From contig NZ_CP011801.1 of the NCBI RefSeq assembly GCF_001273775.1, positions 4,008,001-4,072,000 on the forward strand: a stretch of 64,000 nt of DNA. Direction: 5' to 3'. The notes under the pieces are model-generated. The model saw nothing but the letters and a program-made list of their open reading frames with translations. It did no database searches and was not told the origin of the DNA. This DNA comes from Nitrospira moscoviensis. Lineage in GTDB: Bacteria > Nitrospirota > Nitrospiria > Nitrospirales > Nitrospiraceae. Of this stretch, positions 33,408-42,708 are shown piece after piece. The position numbers and the translations under genes are program-made. Each line of letters starts with the position of its first letter. Position 1 is the stretch's first letter.

Positions 33408-34568
33408 TCAGGACTCCGACGACAGGCGTTTGATGAACTCCGCGGCCCGCTCGGCGGCGATGTCGCCTCGCTCCGCCAGAAAGGTCACATGGCCCATCTT
33501 GCGGCCGGCGCGAACGACCCGTTTTCCATAGAGGTGCAGCACCGCCCCCGGGATGAAGAGCACCGACGATCCGACGTCCGCCGTAGCACCCCGCGCTTCT
33601 TCGCCGATCAGATTCACCATCGCCGCGGGGCTCAGCATCCGGACTTCGCCGAGCGGCAGCCCGCACAGGACGCGCACTTGTTGCTCGAACTGGGAGCAGC
33701 TGCAGGCGTCCAACGTATAGTGACCGGAATTATGGGGACGCGGGGCGATCTCGTTGATGAGCAAGGCGCCGTCGCGGCGCTGGAAGAGCTCGACGCAGAA
33801 GACCCCGACCCCGTCCAAGGCCGCCACCGCGGAGACCGCCAGATCGGCCGCCTGTTGAGCCACCGAAACCGGGACGGAAGCCGGCGCGAGCGTCACACGG
33901 AGAATGCCCTGATCGTGCCGGTTCTCCACCACCGGATAGGTCCGGCAGTCTCCCGCATCCGACCGGACGATCAGCACGGACAGTTCCCGATCGAACTCCA
34001 CGAAGGTTTCAAGAATCCATCGCATGCCCGGTCTCGTCCCGCCGCGCAACGCTTCGATGACCGGTCCCGCATCAGCCGCCCGGCGGATCATCCATTGGCC
34101 TTTGCCGTCGTAGCCCGCCGTCGCGGTCTTGCAGAGGGCCGGCAGGCCGAGACGTTCCGCCGCTTCGGCGAGCGCGTCCGGAGCCGTGACGGCCGCGAAC
34201 GACGGAACGGGAAGACCGCGCGACTGGAGGAACTGCTTTTGGACGATCCGGTCTTGAATGATCCGCAAGACCTCGCTGCCGGGCCGGACGGGATGGCGCT
34301 GCTCGAGCCAGTCGCAGAGGTCGGCCGGGACGTTCTCCCATTCGAAGGTGACGGCCTGCACGGCGCGCGAGAACGCGTCGCGGGCCGATGGATCGGAAAA
34401 CGAGGCGGCCACAGAATGGTCGGCCGCCCGATGCGCCGGTGCGTCGGGATCCGGGTCCCACACCGCCACGCGGTAGCCCAGCCGGCGGGCCGCCTGGGCA
34501 AACATGGCTCCCAGCTGCCCCCCGCCCAAGACCCCTACCATCGCGCCTGGCTTGAGTGGCTCCGTCAC
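33408..34568 (-). CDS. purK: N5-carboxyaminoimidazole ribonucleotide synthase
   Basis: The 386-residue ATP-grasp protein starts with VGVLGGGQLGAMFAQAARRL and has PALCKTATAGYDGKGQWMIR, ILETFVEFDRELSVLIVR, VELFQRRDGALLINEIAPRP and HNSGHYTLDAC. It carboxylates AIR in purine synthesis using ATP and bicarbonate, and PurE next to it takes the product. The start overlaps the purE stop (ATGA), giving a coupled purEK operon. Confidence 0.95.
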   Translation of the reverse strand: MTEPLKPGAMVGVLGGGQLGAMFAQAARRLGYRVAVWDPDPDAPAHRAADHSVAASFSDPSARDAFSRAVQAVTFEWENVPADLCDWLEQRHPVRPGSEVLRIIQDRIVQKQFLQSRGLPVPSFAAVTAPDALAEAAERLGLPALCKTATAGYDGKGQWMIRRAADAGPVIEALRGGTRPGMRWILETFVEFDRELSVLIVRSDAGDCRTYPVVENRHDQGILRVTLAPASVPVSVAQQAADLAVSAVAALDGVGVFCVELFQRRDGALLINEIAPRPHNSGHYTLDACSCSQFEQQVRVLCGLPLGEVRMLSPAAMVNLIGEEARGATADVGSSVLFIPGAVLHLYGKRVVRAGRKMGHVTFLAERGDIAAERAAEFIKRLSSES

Positions 34569-35155
34569 GACGGACTGACGACCCCATCCGCTTCGAGATT
34601 TTCCAGACTGGTTCCGCGCGCCTCGGGCGAGTTCAACACGCTGTCCGTCTGCGCCGTCCGGAACGTTTTCACCCGTTCAGCTACCTCCGGATAGCGCCCG
34701 GCCAGAATCTGGGCCGCCAGCAGCGCGGCGTTTTCCGCGCCGCCGATGGCGACCGTGGCGACCGGGACGCCCTTGGGCATCTGCACGATCGACAAGAGCG
34801 AGTCGAGCCCGCGCAGATGCTCGGTGGGAATCGGCACGCCGATCACCGGCAGATGGGTTTTCGCCGCCAGCATGCCGGGGAGATGGGCCGCGCCGCCGGC
34901 TCCGGCGATGATCACTTCGATCCCCCGATGCGCCGCAGCGGTCGCATACTCGAACAGCCGGTCCGGCGTCCGGTGCGCGGAGACGACCAACAGCTCGTAA
35001 GGAATCTCGAGCTCCGCTAAGATGCCCCCCGCCTTTTCCAGGACCGGAAAATCGGACTTGCTCCCCCCCAGCACTCCGACGACCGGCTTTCCTTCTTGGA
35101 GCCGGCGCCCTGTCTTGGATTGATGCCGGCTGGATTTTCTTCCCGTTCCATTCAT
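34565..35155 (-). CDS. purE: N5-carboxyaminoimidazole ribonucleotide mutase
   Basis: The start at 35155 follows AGGGG and gives 196 residues; a frame 23 codons longer is less likely. Motifs: VVGVLGGSKSDFPVLEKAGG, LLVVSAHRTPDRLFEYA, AGAGGAAHLPGMLAAKTHLP and VPIPTEHLRGLDSLLSIVQM. It converts N5-CAIR to CAIR. The first 20 residues are a polar extension and the last 35 exceed the usual class I length. Confidence 0.95.
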   Translation of the reverse strand: MNGTGRKSSRHQSKTGRRLQEGKPVVGVLGGSKSDFPVLEKAGGILAELEIPYELLVVSAHRTPDRLFEYATAAAHRGIEVIIAGAGGAAHLPGMLAAKTHLPVIGVPIPTEHLRGLDSLLSIVQMPKGVPVATVAIGGAENAALLAAQILAGRYPEVAERVKTFRTAQTDSVLNSPEARGTSLENLEADGVVSPS

Positions 35156-35380
35156 GAACCCCTCACTCCTTCCCTTCAAGACACATTCAACATGAACGCC
35201 GTATGATTGCAGGTGATTCACCATAGGCGAGTCATGCCCCCCCGGTCAAGGCGGCTGGCAGGCGTGGTCGAACCGGCGGAATGAGGCCGAAAATTGACCG
35301 GGAACGCCTGTTTCTTCTATGATGGGCCATCGGCGCAATGACCGCTCCCTTCGCCATGCGGCCTTTTCAGAGAGGGGTCC

Positions 35381-36817
35381 GTGCCTAACCTGGGTGCAGG
35401 GATCAAGAACAAGGTCCGGTCGCTCGTTCAGCAGGAATCCGGTCTCGACGAAATCTCGATCGACAGTCTCGCCGCGTCCACCAAGCTCCAATCCTGGGAA
35501 GCGGTTCAAATTCCCGAGCGGCTGCGGTTTTCCTCGCGGCTGGCGATCAAGCTCGTCGTCCTGTTTTTGCTGATCATCGCGTTCGTTCCCTGGACCCAGA
35601 CGATCACGGTCACCGGGCAGCTCTCGGCCTACAATCCTTACGAGCGGCCGCAGGACATCGAGGCGCAGATCACCGGCCGCATCAAGAAGTGGCATATCTT
35701 CGAAGGCGTCCGCGTCAAGCAGGGCGACCTCATTCTTGAGCTGGACGACTACGATCCCAATTTCATGTCGCCGGACCTGTTGAACTTCCTGGCGCAACGG
35801 AAGAAAGCCCTGGAGGAAACCCGCAAAGCCGCCCTGGGCCGCGCGGAACAATTGGACAAGCGGATCCTGGAGATGCAGAACCTGGTCAAGGCCGCCGTCC
35901 CCTCCGCCCAGGCCCGGGTGGTGGAGGCGGAGAACAAAGTCCGCGAAGCACGCCAGAAGGTGGAAGCCGCCCGGATCGCGGTCGAGACGGCCGAGTTGAA
36001 CGTCGATCGCCACAAGCAATTGGCCGAGCAAGGTTTGGTGTCGCAGCGCGAATTGGAACTGGCGATCCAAGGCGCGATCGCGAGCAAAGCCGACTTGCAG
36101 GGCGCGCTGGCGAATCTCAAGGCCGCGGAGCAGGCGATGAAGGCTTTGGGCTTCGGGCGCGACCAGGTCAGCGCCGAAGTGCTGCAGCGGCTGCTCGATG
36201 CGGAAGCGGCCCGCGATGCGTCGGTGGCCGAAGCAGCCCGCGCCGCCGATCAGTTGGCCGACATCTCCCTCCGCCAGTCCAACGCGGAGCAACGCCGGCT
36301 GGCCAGCCGCGTGTTGGCGCCGATCGACGGCACCGTGGTGCGGATGGCCGAAGCGGGCGTCGGAGAGACGGTGCGGCAGGGCGATAAGATCGTGCGCTTG
36401 TCCCCGACCAGCTTCGACAAGGCGCTCGAGATGACCGCGGACGGGTTGGATGCGCCGCTCCTGAACGTGGGCCGCAAAGTGAAAATTCTGTTCTACGGCA
36501 TTCCCGCCATTCCCCTGCCGGCGTGGCCCGAATTGATGGCCGGCACCTATTCGGGCGTCATCAAAGTGATCGACCAGGTCGACGACGGCAAGGGCAACTT
36601 CCGATTCTGGGTGGTGCCGGACCCCGAAGATCGTCCGTGGCCGGACCAAGCGCACGTGCGGCAGGGCACGAAGGCGATGGGCTGGGTCATCTTGAATCGC
36701 GTCCCGCTGTGGTACGAGCTCTGGCGGCGGTTCAATCTCTTCCCGCCGGACTACCAGGAGCGCCCGCCCAGCCTGATCGACACCTTGCTGCCGAAGGCGG
36801 GACGCGGCGCGAAGTAA
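35381..36817 (+). CDS. HlyD-type membrane fusion protein
   Basis: The start is GTG at 35381 after AGGGG. There is a 50-residue cytosolic N-terminus, one membrane helix (residues about 53-70), a biotinyl-lipoyl-like segment (AQITGRIKKWHIFEGVRVKQ), a long coiled coil of about 150 residues rich in Ala, Glu and Arg, the second lipoyl half (SRVLAPIDGTVVRMAEAGVG) and a beta-barrel domain. It connects an inner-membrane ABC protein to an outer-membrane channel; both follow on the same strand. Confidence 0.88.
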   Translation: MPNLGAGIKNKVRSLVQQESGLDEISIDSLAASTKLQSWEAVQIPERLRFSSRLAIKLVVLFLLIIAFVPWTQTITVTGQLSAYNPYERPQDIEAQITGRIKKWHIFEGVRVKQGDLILELDDYDPNFMSPDLLNFLAQRKKALEETRKAALGRAEQLDKRILEMQNLVKAAVPSAQARVVEAENKVREARQKVEAARIAVETAELNVDRHKQLAEQGLVSQRELELAIQGAIASKADLQGALANLKAAEQAMKALGFGRDQVSAEVLQRLLDAEAARDASVAEAARAADQLADISLRQSNAEQRRLASRVLAPIDGTVVRMAEAGVGETVRQGDKIVRLSPTSFDKALEMTADGLDAPLLNVGRKVKILFYGIPAIPLPAWPELMAGTYSGVIKVIDQVDDGKGNFRFWVVPDPEDRPWPDQAHVRQGTKAMGWVILNRVPLWYELWRRFNLFPPDYQERPPSLIDTLLPKAGRGAK

Positions 36818-36907
36818 CGGGCTTCGCGCGGATGCCGCCGTCCCTCCGGATCCTGTCATTTCGTCACTGCAGCCTGTTCAACGCCCTTCACCGCGAAAGG
36901 AGTCCCT

Positions 36908-38386
36908 ATGAAGTGCCCGACCGTGCTTGCCGTGATCTGGCTTGTGACGCTTCCGCTTATGGCCTCAGCCGCGCCGCCCGTCGAACTGGTGACCGCCAAA
37001 CCGTTGCCGGCGATTCCGCTCAGCCTCGATGAAATCCACGCCTGGGTGGATCGGTCGCATCCGCTCCTCAAGGGGGCGGGCACCGAAAAGGTGCTGGCCC
37101 GCGGAAAAATGCTCAAGGCGCTCGGCGCCTTCGAGCCCACCTTGATCAACGACACGGAACTCGAGCGGTTCATTTCCAGCTCCAATCCGCAGAGCGGCAC
37201 ACAGACGGTCGGCTTCAACGATACGCTGATCGAAGCCCGACACCCATGGGGGTTCCGAGGGAGCGCCGGCTACCGCCGCGCGATCGGCGACGCCCGGATT
37301 CCGGATCTCTCGTTCGGCGAAAACAACCAGTTGATCCTAGGCGGCTTCTTCCCTCTGCTGAGAGGCTTGATGACGAATCCGGAAAACGCCGAGTTGCAAC
37401 GGTCCGAATTGGCGGACCCCCGCGCCGACGTAAAAATCGCCCAGACGCGGCAGGATCTCTTCCTGGCCGCCGCATCCCAGTTCTGGGACTGGGTCGCCGC
37501 CAACAAGTTTGTCGACGTGCAAAAGCGGGCGCTGACTGTCGCAGAAGATCGCTACAAACAGGTCGAAGGTCGGGCGAAGGCCGGCGCCGTCGCGCCGTTG
37601 GACGTGGTGGAAGCGGGCCAGGAAGTGCAGCGCCGCCGGGAAGTGGCGATCGCCGCGCAACGGGCGGTCGAGCAGGAGCAATTCAAATTGTCCATGTTCC
37701 TCTGGGAGAACGGCGCGCCCACGCTCCCGCCTGTGGAGCGCGTGCCGGATTTCCCCGCTCAAGCGCCCGCGCCCCCCGGCGAGACGGTGAAAAGCCATAA
37801 GATCCTCGCGCGCCAGGAACGCCCGGAGGTCAAGGAAGTCGACATCGAGGCCAAGATCAACAATATCGATTTGGCCTTGGCCAAGAACAACCTGCTGCCC
37901 AGCCTCGACGCGGAAGCGGCGCCAGCGCGGGCGCCGGAGAAGTTCGTGCTCGGCCTCGGCTATCGCTTCGGATTGGAGCTCAAGGTGCCCCTCCTCCAGC
38001 GGCGCAGCCGGGGCGAAGTGCTCGAAGCCCAGGCGCAGGCCGACCGGCTGGTGTTGGTTCAGAAATTCCGCGAGCAGCAAGTGATGGTGGACGTGGACAA
38101 CGCGCTCTCCGCCATCGAACGCGCCAAAGAACGCATGGAGGCGGCGGCCCAGTCCCTTCGGCTGGCCAAGACGCTGGAGGATGGAGAGCGGTTCCGCTTC
38201 AGCCTCGGCGCCACGAGCGTCCTGTTCGTCAACCTCCGCGAGCGCAACACCGTCGACTCGGAGATCCAAGTCATCCGCGCCAAGGCCGACTACCAGAAGG
38301 CGCTGGCCTTGTACCAGTGGGCGATCGGCGCGTGGGCCAAGAGCCTGCCGAGCGCCGTGCCGGTGACGTACCGCGCGCGCGACTAG
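36908..38386 (+). CDS. TolC-family outer-membrane channel protein
   Basis: A signal peptide (residues 1-22, ending ASA) is followed by two repeats of long helices typical of TolC/OEP proteins: RQDLFLAAASQFWDWVAANK, RALTVAEDRYKQVEGRAKAG and VAPLDVVEAGQEVQRRREVA in the first, and VDVDNALSAIERAKERMEAA, LAKTLEDGERFRFSLGATSV in the second. It is 492 residues. It forms the outer-membrane tunnel of the secretion or efflux complex with its HlyD and ABC neighbours; a start with AAGGAG upstream supports 36908. Confidence 0.9.
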   Translation: MKCPTVLAVIWLVTLPLMASAAPPVELVTAKPLPAIPLSLDEIHAWVDRSHPLLKGAGTEKVLARGKMLKALGAFEPTLINDTELERFISSSNPQSGTQTVGFNDTLIEARHPWGFRGSAGYRRAIGDARIPDLSFGENNQLILGGFFPLLRGLMTNPENAELQRSELADPRADVKIAQTRQDLFLAAASQFWDWVAANKFVDVQKRALTVAEDRYKQVEGRAKAGAVAPLDVVEAGQEVQRRREVAIAAQRAVEQEQFKLSMFLWENGAPTLPPVERVPDFPAQAPAPPGETVKSHKILARQERPEVKEVDIEAKINNIDLALAKNNLLPSLDAEAAPARAPEKFVLGLGYRFGLELKVPLLQRRSRGEVLEAQAQADRLVLVQKFREQQVMVDVDNALSAIERAKERMEAAAQSLRLAKTLEDGERFRFSLGATSVLFVNLRERNTVDSEIQVIRAKADYQKALALYQWAIGAWAKSLPSAVPVTYRARD

Positions 38387-38456
38387 CGGGGCGGACATGG
38401 CAATTTCCTGCCGACTTTGCTAGGGTTAGAAGGCGTCGGCCTGAGGATCGGACCGC

Positions 38457-40121
38457 ATGGCGCAGGATCATTCTGAGAAGCAGCCGAGTCTGTTCCAAGC
38501 GATGCTGGGCCACCTGGGATTGCTCTTTCAGCTGGAGCGGAGAATCCTGGCCCTGGTGTTCTCCTACTCGCTTGCGATCGGCCTGTTCTCCCTCATCGTC
38601 CCGTTGACCGTTCAGGAACTGGTCAATACCTTCGCGTTCGCCATCCAACCTATCACGATCGTGACGCTCGCCGGGGTCATGGTGGCGGCCCTCGCGTTCG
38701 TCGGCGCGTTCAGGACTCTCCAATACTATGCCGTCGAAGTGCTCGAACGGCGCCTGTTCGCCCGCTTGACGATCGCGATGACCCAGCAACTGCCGCACAT
38801 GCAGTTTCACGGCTTCAAACCGCGTTTCGCCAACTATTTCATCGAGACGGTGTTCATGCAGCGCGCCTTGTCCGTGCTGCTCGTCGACCTCATGAACGTG
38901 GTGGTGGGCGGCGCCGTCGGGATGGCGATTCTCGTCTTCTATCACCCGTACTTCCTGCTGTATAACGCGCTCCTGCTGGCGGGATTCAACGTGGTCTTCT
39001 TCCTGCTGGCCCACGGCGGACTGCGCACGACGATCGACATGTCCCATGCCAAGTACGACACGCTCCATTGGATTCAGGAGATTTCCTACAACCTCCTGCA
39101 TTTCAAAGCCACCGACAGCCAATCCCTGTTGATGCGGAAAACCGATCAGCTCGTGGGGAAGTACGTGGAAAGCCGGCAGGCGCGGTTCCGCGTGCTGGTC
39201 CGCCAGTATCTGGGCTCCGTCGGCTTGCAGGCCGTCGCCCATAGCGGCGTCCTGGCGACGGCCGGCTGGCTGCTCTCCATCGGGCAACTGACGCTCGGCC
39301 AATTGGTGGCCGCAGAAGTCGTCGTCAGCGGGCTGTTGATCAATTTCGAGGGCGTCATCAAGCGGATGGGCCACGTCTATTATTTTCTGACGGCGCTGGC
39401 CGAGCTGGATTTCTTTTTCTCGCTGCCGAAGGATCAGAATAGCGCCACGTTGTCGGTGCCGCTGCCCGATCCCACCGTCCACGGCATTCGGGTCACGTGC
39501 AAAGGGCTGGCGGTGAAACAGAACGGCGCGCCCATCTTCGACAACTTCGATTTGGAAGTCACACCGGGGGAAAAAATCGGCATCTACGCCAGCACGACCG
39601 TCGCCAAGACCGCCCTGGCCCGGGTGTTGGCCGGACTCGAACCGCCCACCAGCGGTGTCATCCGCTACAACGGCGTGGATCTGCGGCATTTGGATCTCGA
39701 CGCCATCAACCGTTCCCGCGGCTTCATGCTGGATTCGCAGCTCTCCCTCTTCGAAGGCACCATCGAGGACAACATCGTCCTGGGTCGCTCATACGTCCCC
39801 TACAGCGACGTGCGGTGGGCCCTGCGCTTCACGGAACTGGAAGAAGAAATCGACGCGCTGCCCCTCGGCATCAAGACCCACGTGCGCGCGCCCGGCAAGA
39901 TTCTCGCACCGACCCATATTTTGCGGATCCTGTTGGCGCGCGCCATCCTGGCCCGTCCGCAGATCTTGATTTTCGACGGCATCATCCACAACATGCAACC
40001 CGCGATGCGGGAAACCATCCTCCGGCGCTTGTGCAGCAAGGACGAGCCCTGGTCGGTCATCTTCGTGTCCAACGATCCGAACCTGACGCCCCAGGTGGAC
40101 CGGCGGATCATTCTCGATTGA
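38457..40121 (+). CDS. ABC-transporter-like protein with degenerate nucleotide-binding domain
   Basis: The 554-residue protein has the layout of an ABC exporter half: membrane domain (residues about 30-310) and a C-terminal NBD. The NBD has lost most active residues. The P-loop reads YASTTVAKT (377-385), keeping K384/T385 but not the glycines. The signature LSGGQ is replaced by ILAPTHILR. After Walker B (ILIFDG) the catalytic Glu is Gly508. The switch His is Asn539 (FVSND), and the Q-loop Gln is replaced. The frame is intact over 1.6 kb, so it is not a simple pseudogene. It probably does not hydrolyse ATP, and may need a partner or act as a static scaffold. Confidence 0.85.
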   Translation: MAQDHSEKQPSLFQAMLGHLGLLFQLERRILALVFSYSLAIGLFSLIVPLTVQELVNTFAFAIQPITIVTLAGVMVAALAFVGAFRTLQYYAVEVLERRLFARLTIAMTQQLPHMQFHGFKPRFANYFIETVFMQRALSVLLVDLMNVVVGGAVGMAILVFYHPYFLLYNALLLAGFNVVFFLLAHGGLRTTIDMSHAKYDTLHWIQEISYNLLHFKATDSQSLLMRKTDQLVGKYVESRQARFRVLVRQYLGSVGLQAVAHSGVLATAGWLLSIGQLTLGQLVAAEVVVSGLLINFEGVIKRMGHVYYFLTALAELDFFFSLPKDQNSATLSVPLPDPTVHGIRVTCKGLAVKQNGAPIFDNFDLEVTPGEKIGIYASTTVAKTALARVLAGLEPPTSGVIRYNGVDLRHLDLDAINRSRGFMLDSQLSLFEGTIEDNIVLGRSYVPYSDVRWALRFTELEEEIDALPLGIKTHVRAPGKILAPTHILRILLARAILARPQILIFDGIIHNMQPAMRETILRRLCSKDEPWSVIFVSNDPNLTPQVDRRIILD

Positions 40122-40134
40122 AGCAAGGACGGCC

Positions 40135-40917
40135 GTGCGCCTGCTGAGTCGCTTCTCATTCTCCAGACCTACGGTTTCTCAACTGGTGATCAGCCTGCTG
40201 ATCGCCGGGCTCGGCTGGTACAGCGGCCAGGCCTTGAGCCAGATCGACCAGGATTTGCGCATCATGTACACGGAATACACCCTCGGCGCGGCGGATCTGG
40301 CCCATATTTCCGCCGACGTGATTCGGTATCGCAATACGATCATCCGCGCCCTGGAGGCGCCCAGCGAGAAAGAATTCGAGCGCATCACCGAATCCCTGCC
40401 GGCCCAGCGGGCGCGCATCCAACATGCCGTCGATCGTTATGCCGCCGCGGGGTTGCGCGTCTCCCGAAGCGGCCGCAGCGAGCCGGAAGACATCGAAGCG
40501 GTGCGGCGCAGTCTCGATCAGTACTTCTCCGTCGCCAGCACCACGATCCAACTCCTGACGCAGGAGTGGAACGCCACGTCCCCGACGGAACGCGAGGCGC
40601 TGCGCCGAAAAGCCGAGGAGCATGCCTCGGACAACGGCGGTCCGAAAATGATCCAGGTCAGTTTGGCGCTCGACCGTCTGTTGGAGACGGTCGCCGACGT
40701 GGCGAAGGACATGCGGGATGAAGGGACCAGGACGATTCAATACAGCAGCACGCTCTTGGTCGGAGGAAGTTTCTTCATCGCCGCCTTGAATCTGCTGTTG
40801 GGCCGGCGCCGAACGCCGCCGGATCGTGAAGAACCGTCGGAGGTCGACGGGACGCCCGTGTCCGCCTCGCACGAGCCGCTGCCGCCTCGCGCGCCCCTGG
40901 AGAGCCACGCTCGTTAG
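40135..40917 (+). CDS. Membrane protein with four-helix-bundle (4HB_MCP-like) sensor domain
   Basis: The start is GTG at 40135. There are two membrane helices (VSQLVISLLIAGLGWYSG and YSSTLLVGGSFFIAALNLLL) flanking about 180 periplasmic residues that are helical and charged, as in chemoreceptor-type ligand domains. The cytosolic tail is short, Pro-rich and lacks any HAMP, kinase or signalling domain. It lies 13 bp after the degenerate ABC gene, so it is likely part of the same transport complex. Confidence 0.65.
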   Translation: MRLLSRFSFSRPTVSQLVISLLIAGLGWYSGQALSQIDQDLRIMYTEYTLGAADLAHISADVIRYRNTIIRALEAPSEKEFERITESLPAQRARIQHAVDRYAAAGLRVSRSGRSEPEDIEAVRRSLDQYFSVASTTIQLLTQEWNATSPTEREALRRKAEEHASDNGGPKMIQVSLALDRLLETVADVAKDMRDEGTRTIQYSSTLLVGGSFFIAALNLLLGRRRTPPDREEPSEVDGTPVSASHEPLPPRAPLESHAR

Positions 40918-41687
40918 GCATCGCGCCCTACCGCTTCCAGGAGTGTTTCCCGCTCCTCCTCCGTCAGCTCCTTCCACTGGCCGGGACCGAGGCCGGCGAT
41001 GGTGATGTGCATGATCCGGACACGCTGGAGGCTCGTGACGCGATAGCCCAGCGCCTGGCACATGCGCCGGATCTGGCGGTTGCGCCCTTCGGTGAGGGTG
41101 ATGCGGAACCGATTGCGGGACAGACGCCCCAGCCGGCAGGGCTTGGTCTGGCTGCCGAGAATCTCCACGCCGGCCGCCATCCGATCGAGAAACGCCCGGT
41201 CGAAGGGCCGGTCGACCTCGACCACATACTCGCGCTCATGCCCGAACTCCGTTCGGAGAATCTCGTTGACGATATCGCCGTCGTTGGTGAGTAAGATCAG
41301 GCCCGACGAATCTTTGTCCAGCCGGCCGATGGGGAAGATCCGTTCCGGATAGCCGATTTCCGCAATGATGTTCCGCTTCACGTGCGGTTCACTCGTCGTC
41401 GTGACGCCCACCGGCTTGTGATATTTCAGATAGACGGGAGCCTTGCCCCACGGAATCACCATGCCATCCCGAGCAACGACGTCCTGCGGGCTGACCTGAT
41501 CGCCGAGTGTCGCCACCCGGCCGTTGATGGTGACCGCGCCGGATTCGATCAACCGATCCGCCTCGCGGCGCGAACAGATGCCATGTTCCGTGAAGAACTT
41601 ATTGATCCGGATGGTACGAGGACGGTGATGAGTGCCGGGTGATGAGTGATGAGAAGAGTGCGACTCAGCCCGGGGCTTGTTCTTCAT
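40914..41687 (-). CDS. rluF: 23S rRNA pseudouridine synthase, RluF type
   Basis: The 257-residue protein has an N-terminal S4 domain (IRINKFFTEHGICSRREADR), then the RsuA/RluB/RluF catalytic motif FPIGRLDKDSSGLILLTNDG with the catalytic Asp, and GRNRQIRRMCQALGYRV with RIMHITIAG. The pattern YPERIFPIGRLDKDSSGL is closest to RluF. The first 20 residues (SHSSHHSSPGTHHRP) are encoded by a dispersed GATGAGTG-type repeat and probably are not conserved. It ends 4 bp inside the 4HB-protein gene (convergent). Confidence 0.88.
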   Translation of the reverse strand: MKNKPRAESHSSHHSSPGTHHRPRTIRINKFFTEHGICSRREADRLIESGAVTINGRVATLGDQVSPQDVVARDGMVIPWGKAPVYLKYHKPVGVTTTSEPHVKRNIIAEIGYPERIFPIGRLDKDSSGLILLTNDGDIVNEILRTEFGHEREYVVEVDRPFDRAFLDRMAAGVEILGSQTKPCRLGRLSRNRFRITLTEGRNRQIRRMCQALGYRVTSLQRVRIMHITIAGLGPGQWKELTEEERETLLEAVGRDA

Positions 41688-41705
41688 TGCAACTCATCAC
41701 CCATC
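41631..41705. repeat. GATGAGTG-type dispersed inverted repeat
   Basis: GGGTGATGAGTGATGAG near 41650 and CTCATCACCCATCAC near 41694 form imperfect arms. The left arm lies inside the rluF start region. Similar repeats occur at 43296-43366, and a related one at 57118-57163. Confidence 0.5.
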
Positions 41706-41726
41706 ACGCATCACTGACCACTCCCG

Positions 41727-42659
41727 CTAATGGACGCGGCGGCCCGCGCGGATCCGACCGAGCATCCGGTAGATCAATCGGGCGACGGAAAATTGCGGAG
41801 CGACGAATCCGTCGATCGGCGCGATCTCGCTCACGTCCATGCCGACGATGCCGGGCCCGTTGGCGAGGGCCGTGATGAGATTCAACGTGTCGTACCAGCC
41901 CAGCCCGCCCGGCTCCGGCGTGCCGAGCGCCGGAACGATCGAGGCGTCGAGGCCGTCGCAGTCGAAGGTCAGGTAGACCGGCCCGCAGCAGGTGGCGACC
42001 ACCTCGGGAATCCAGCGGAAGGCCTTGCCTTCGTAGGGCCCCGACGGGTCCAGGAGGCGGGCGGCGAAAAACGTCGTGATCCGTTCGTTTTTCTTGATGC
42101 GCTCGATTTCTTCGGGACTGATCGACCGGATGCCGACCTGCACGAGCCGATGGCCGTCGTCGACGACGCGCGCCATGACGCTGGCATGGCTGTAGGGATT
42201 GCCTTGATACGCGTCGCGCAGATCGCCGTGCGCGTCGATTTGCACGACACAGAGATTCGGGTAGTGCGTGGCATGCGCGCGGATGGCCCCCAGCGCCCCC
42301 GTATGTTCGCCGGTCAGGGTGAGGAGAAAGCGCCCGGTGCCGACATGCGGCGCGACAAAGGCCTCGATCGCCTCGACGGCCGCTTTGTCCACTTTTCCGT
42401 TCAGATCCAGCGGAGAGGCGGTGGCGATCCCGCCCCATTCGCGGAACGGCTCGCAATCCAATTGCTCGTCGTAGAATTCCACCTGACAGGAGGCCTCGAT
42501 GATCGCCGATGGGCCGCGATCCGATCCTTGGATGTAACTGGAGGTATGCTCGTAGGGAGCCGGGAGCACGTAGACCCCGGCATGGTTCGGATGGCACCAG
42601 GGCTCGTCGAGCCCGAGAAAGTTGTGCTCTGGACCTTCCCAACCGGCCGGAAGCGTCAT
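41727..42659 (-). CDS. speB: Agmatinase (ureohydrolase family)
   Basis: The ureohydrolase signature residues are present: TGEHTG for the first, VVQIDAHGDLRDAYQGNPYS for the binuclear Mn site, then HASVMA and YLTFDCDGLDAS. The conserved start VYVLPAPYEHTSSYIQGSDR is typical of archaeal/bacterial agmatinases. Start is ATG 42659; a GTG five codons earlier is possible. Agmatine is split to putrescine and urea. It follows the arginine decarboxylase gene by about 50 bp, completing the two-step route from arginine to putrescine. Confidence 0.9.
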   Translation of the reverse strand: MTLPAGWEGPEHNFLGLDEPWCHPNHAGVYVLPAPYEHTSSYIQGSDRGPSAIIEASCQVEFYDEQLDCEPFREWGGIATASPLDLNGKVDKAAVEAIEAFVAPHVGTGRFLLTLTGEHTGALGAIRAHATHYPNLCVVQIDAHGDLRDAYQGNPYSHASVMARVVDDGHRLVQVGIRSISPEEIERIKKNERITTFFAARLLDPSGPYEGKAFRWIPEVVATCCGPVYLTFDCDGLDASIVPALGTPEPGGLGWYDTLNLITALANGPGIVGMDVSEIAPIDGFVAPQFSVARLIYRMLGRIRAGRRVH

Positions 42660-42708
42660 GACTCGTTCTACCACACCGCCTGGCGAAGCGGGAAATCGGG
42701 GCGAGCGC

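Noticed and set aside
35246..36859. 537-codon frame on the minus strand
   Set aside because: It is the antisense shadow of the HlyD-type gene; the composition is Arg/His/Asp-rich without domains.
38271..39689. 472-codon frame on the minus strand
   Set aside because: Antisense to the ABC-like gene; no domain or ribosome site.
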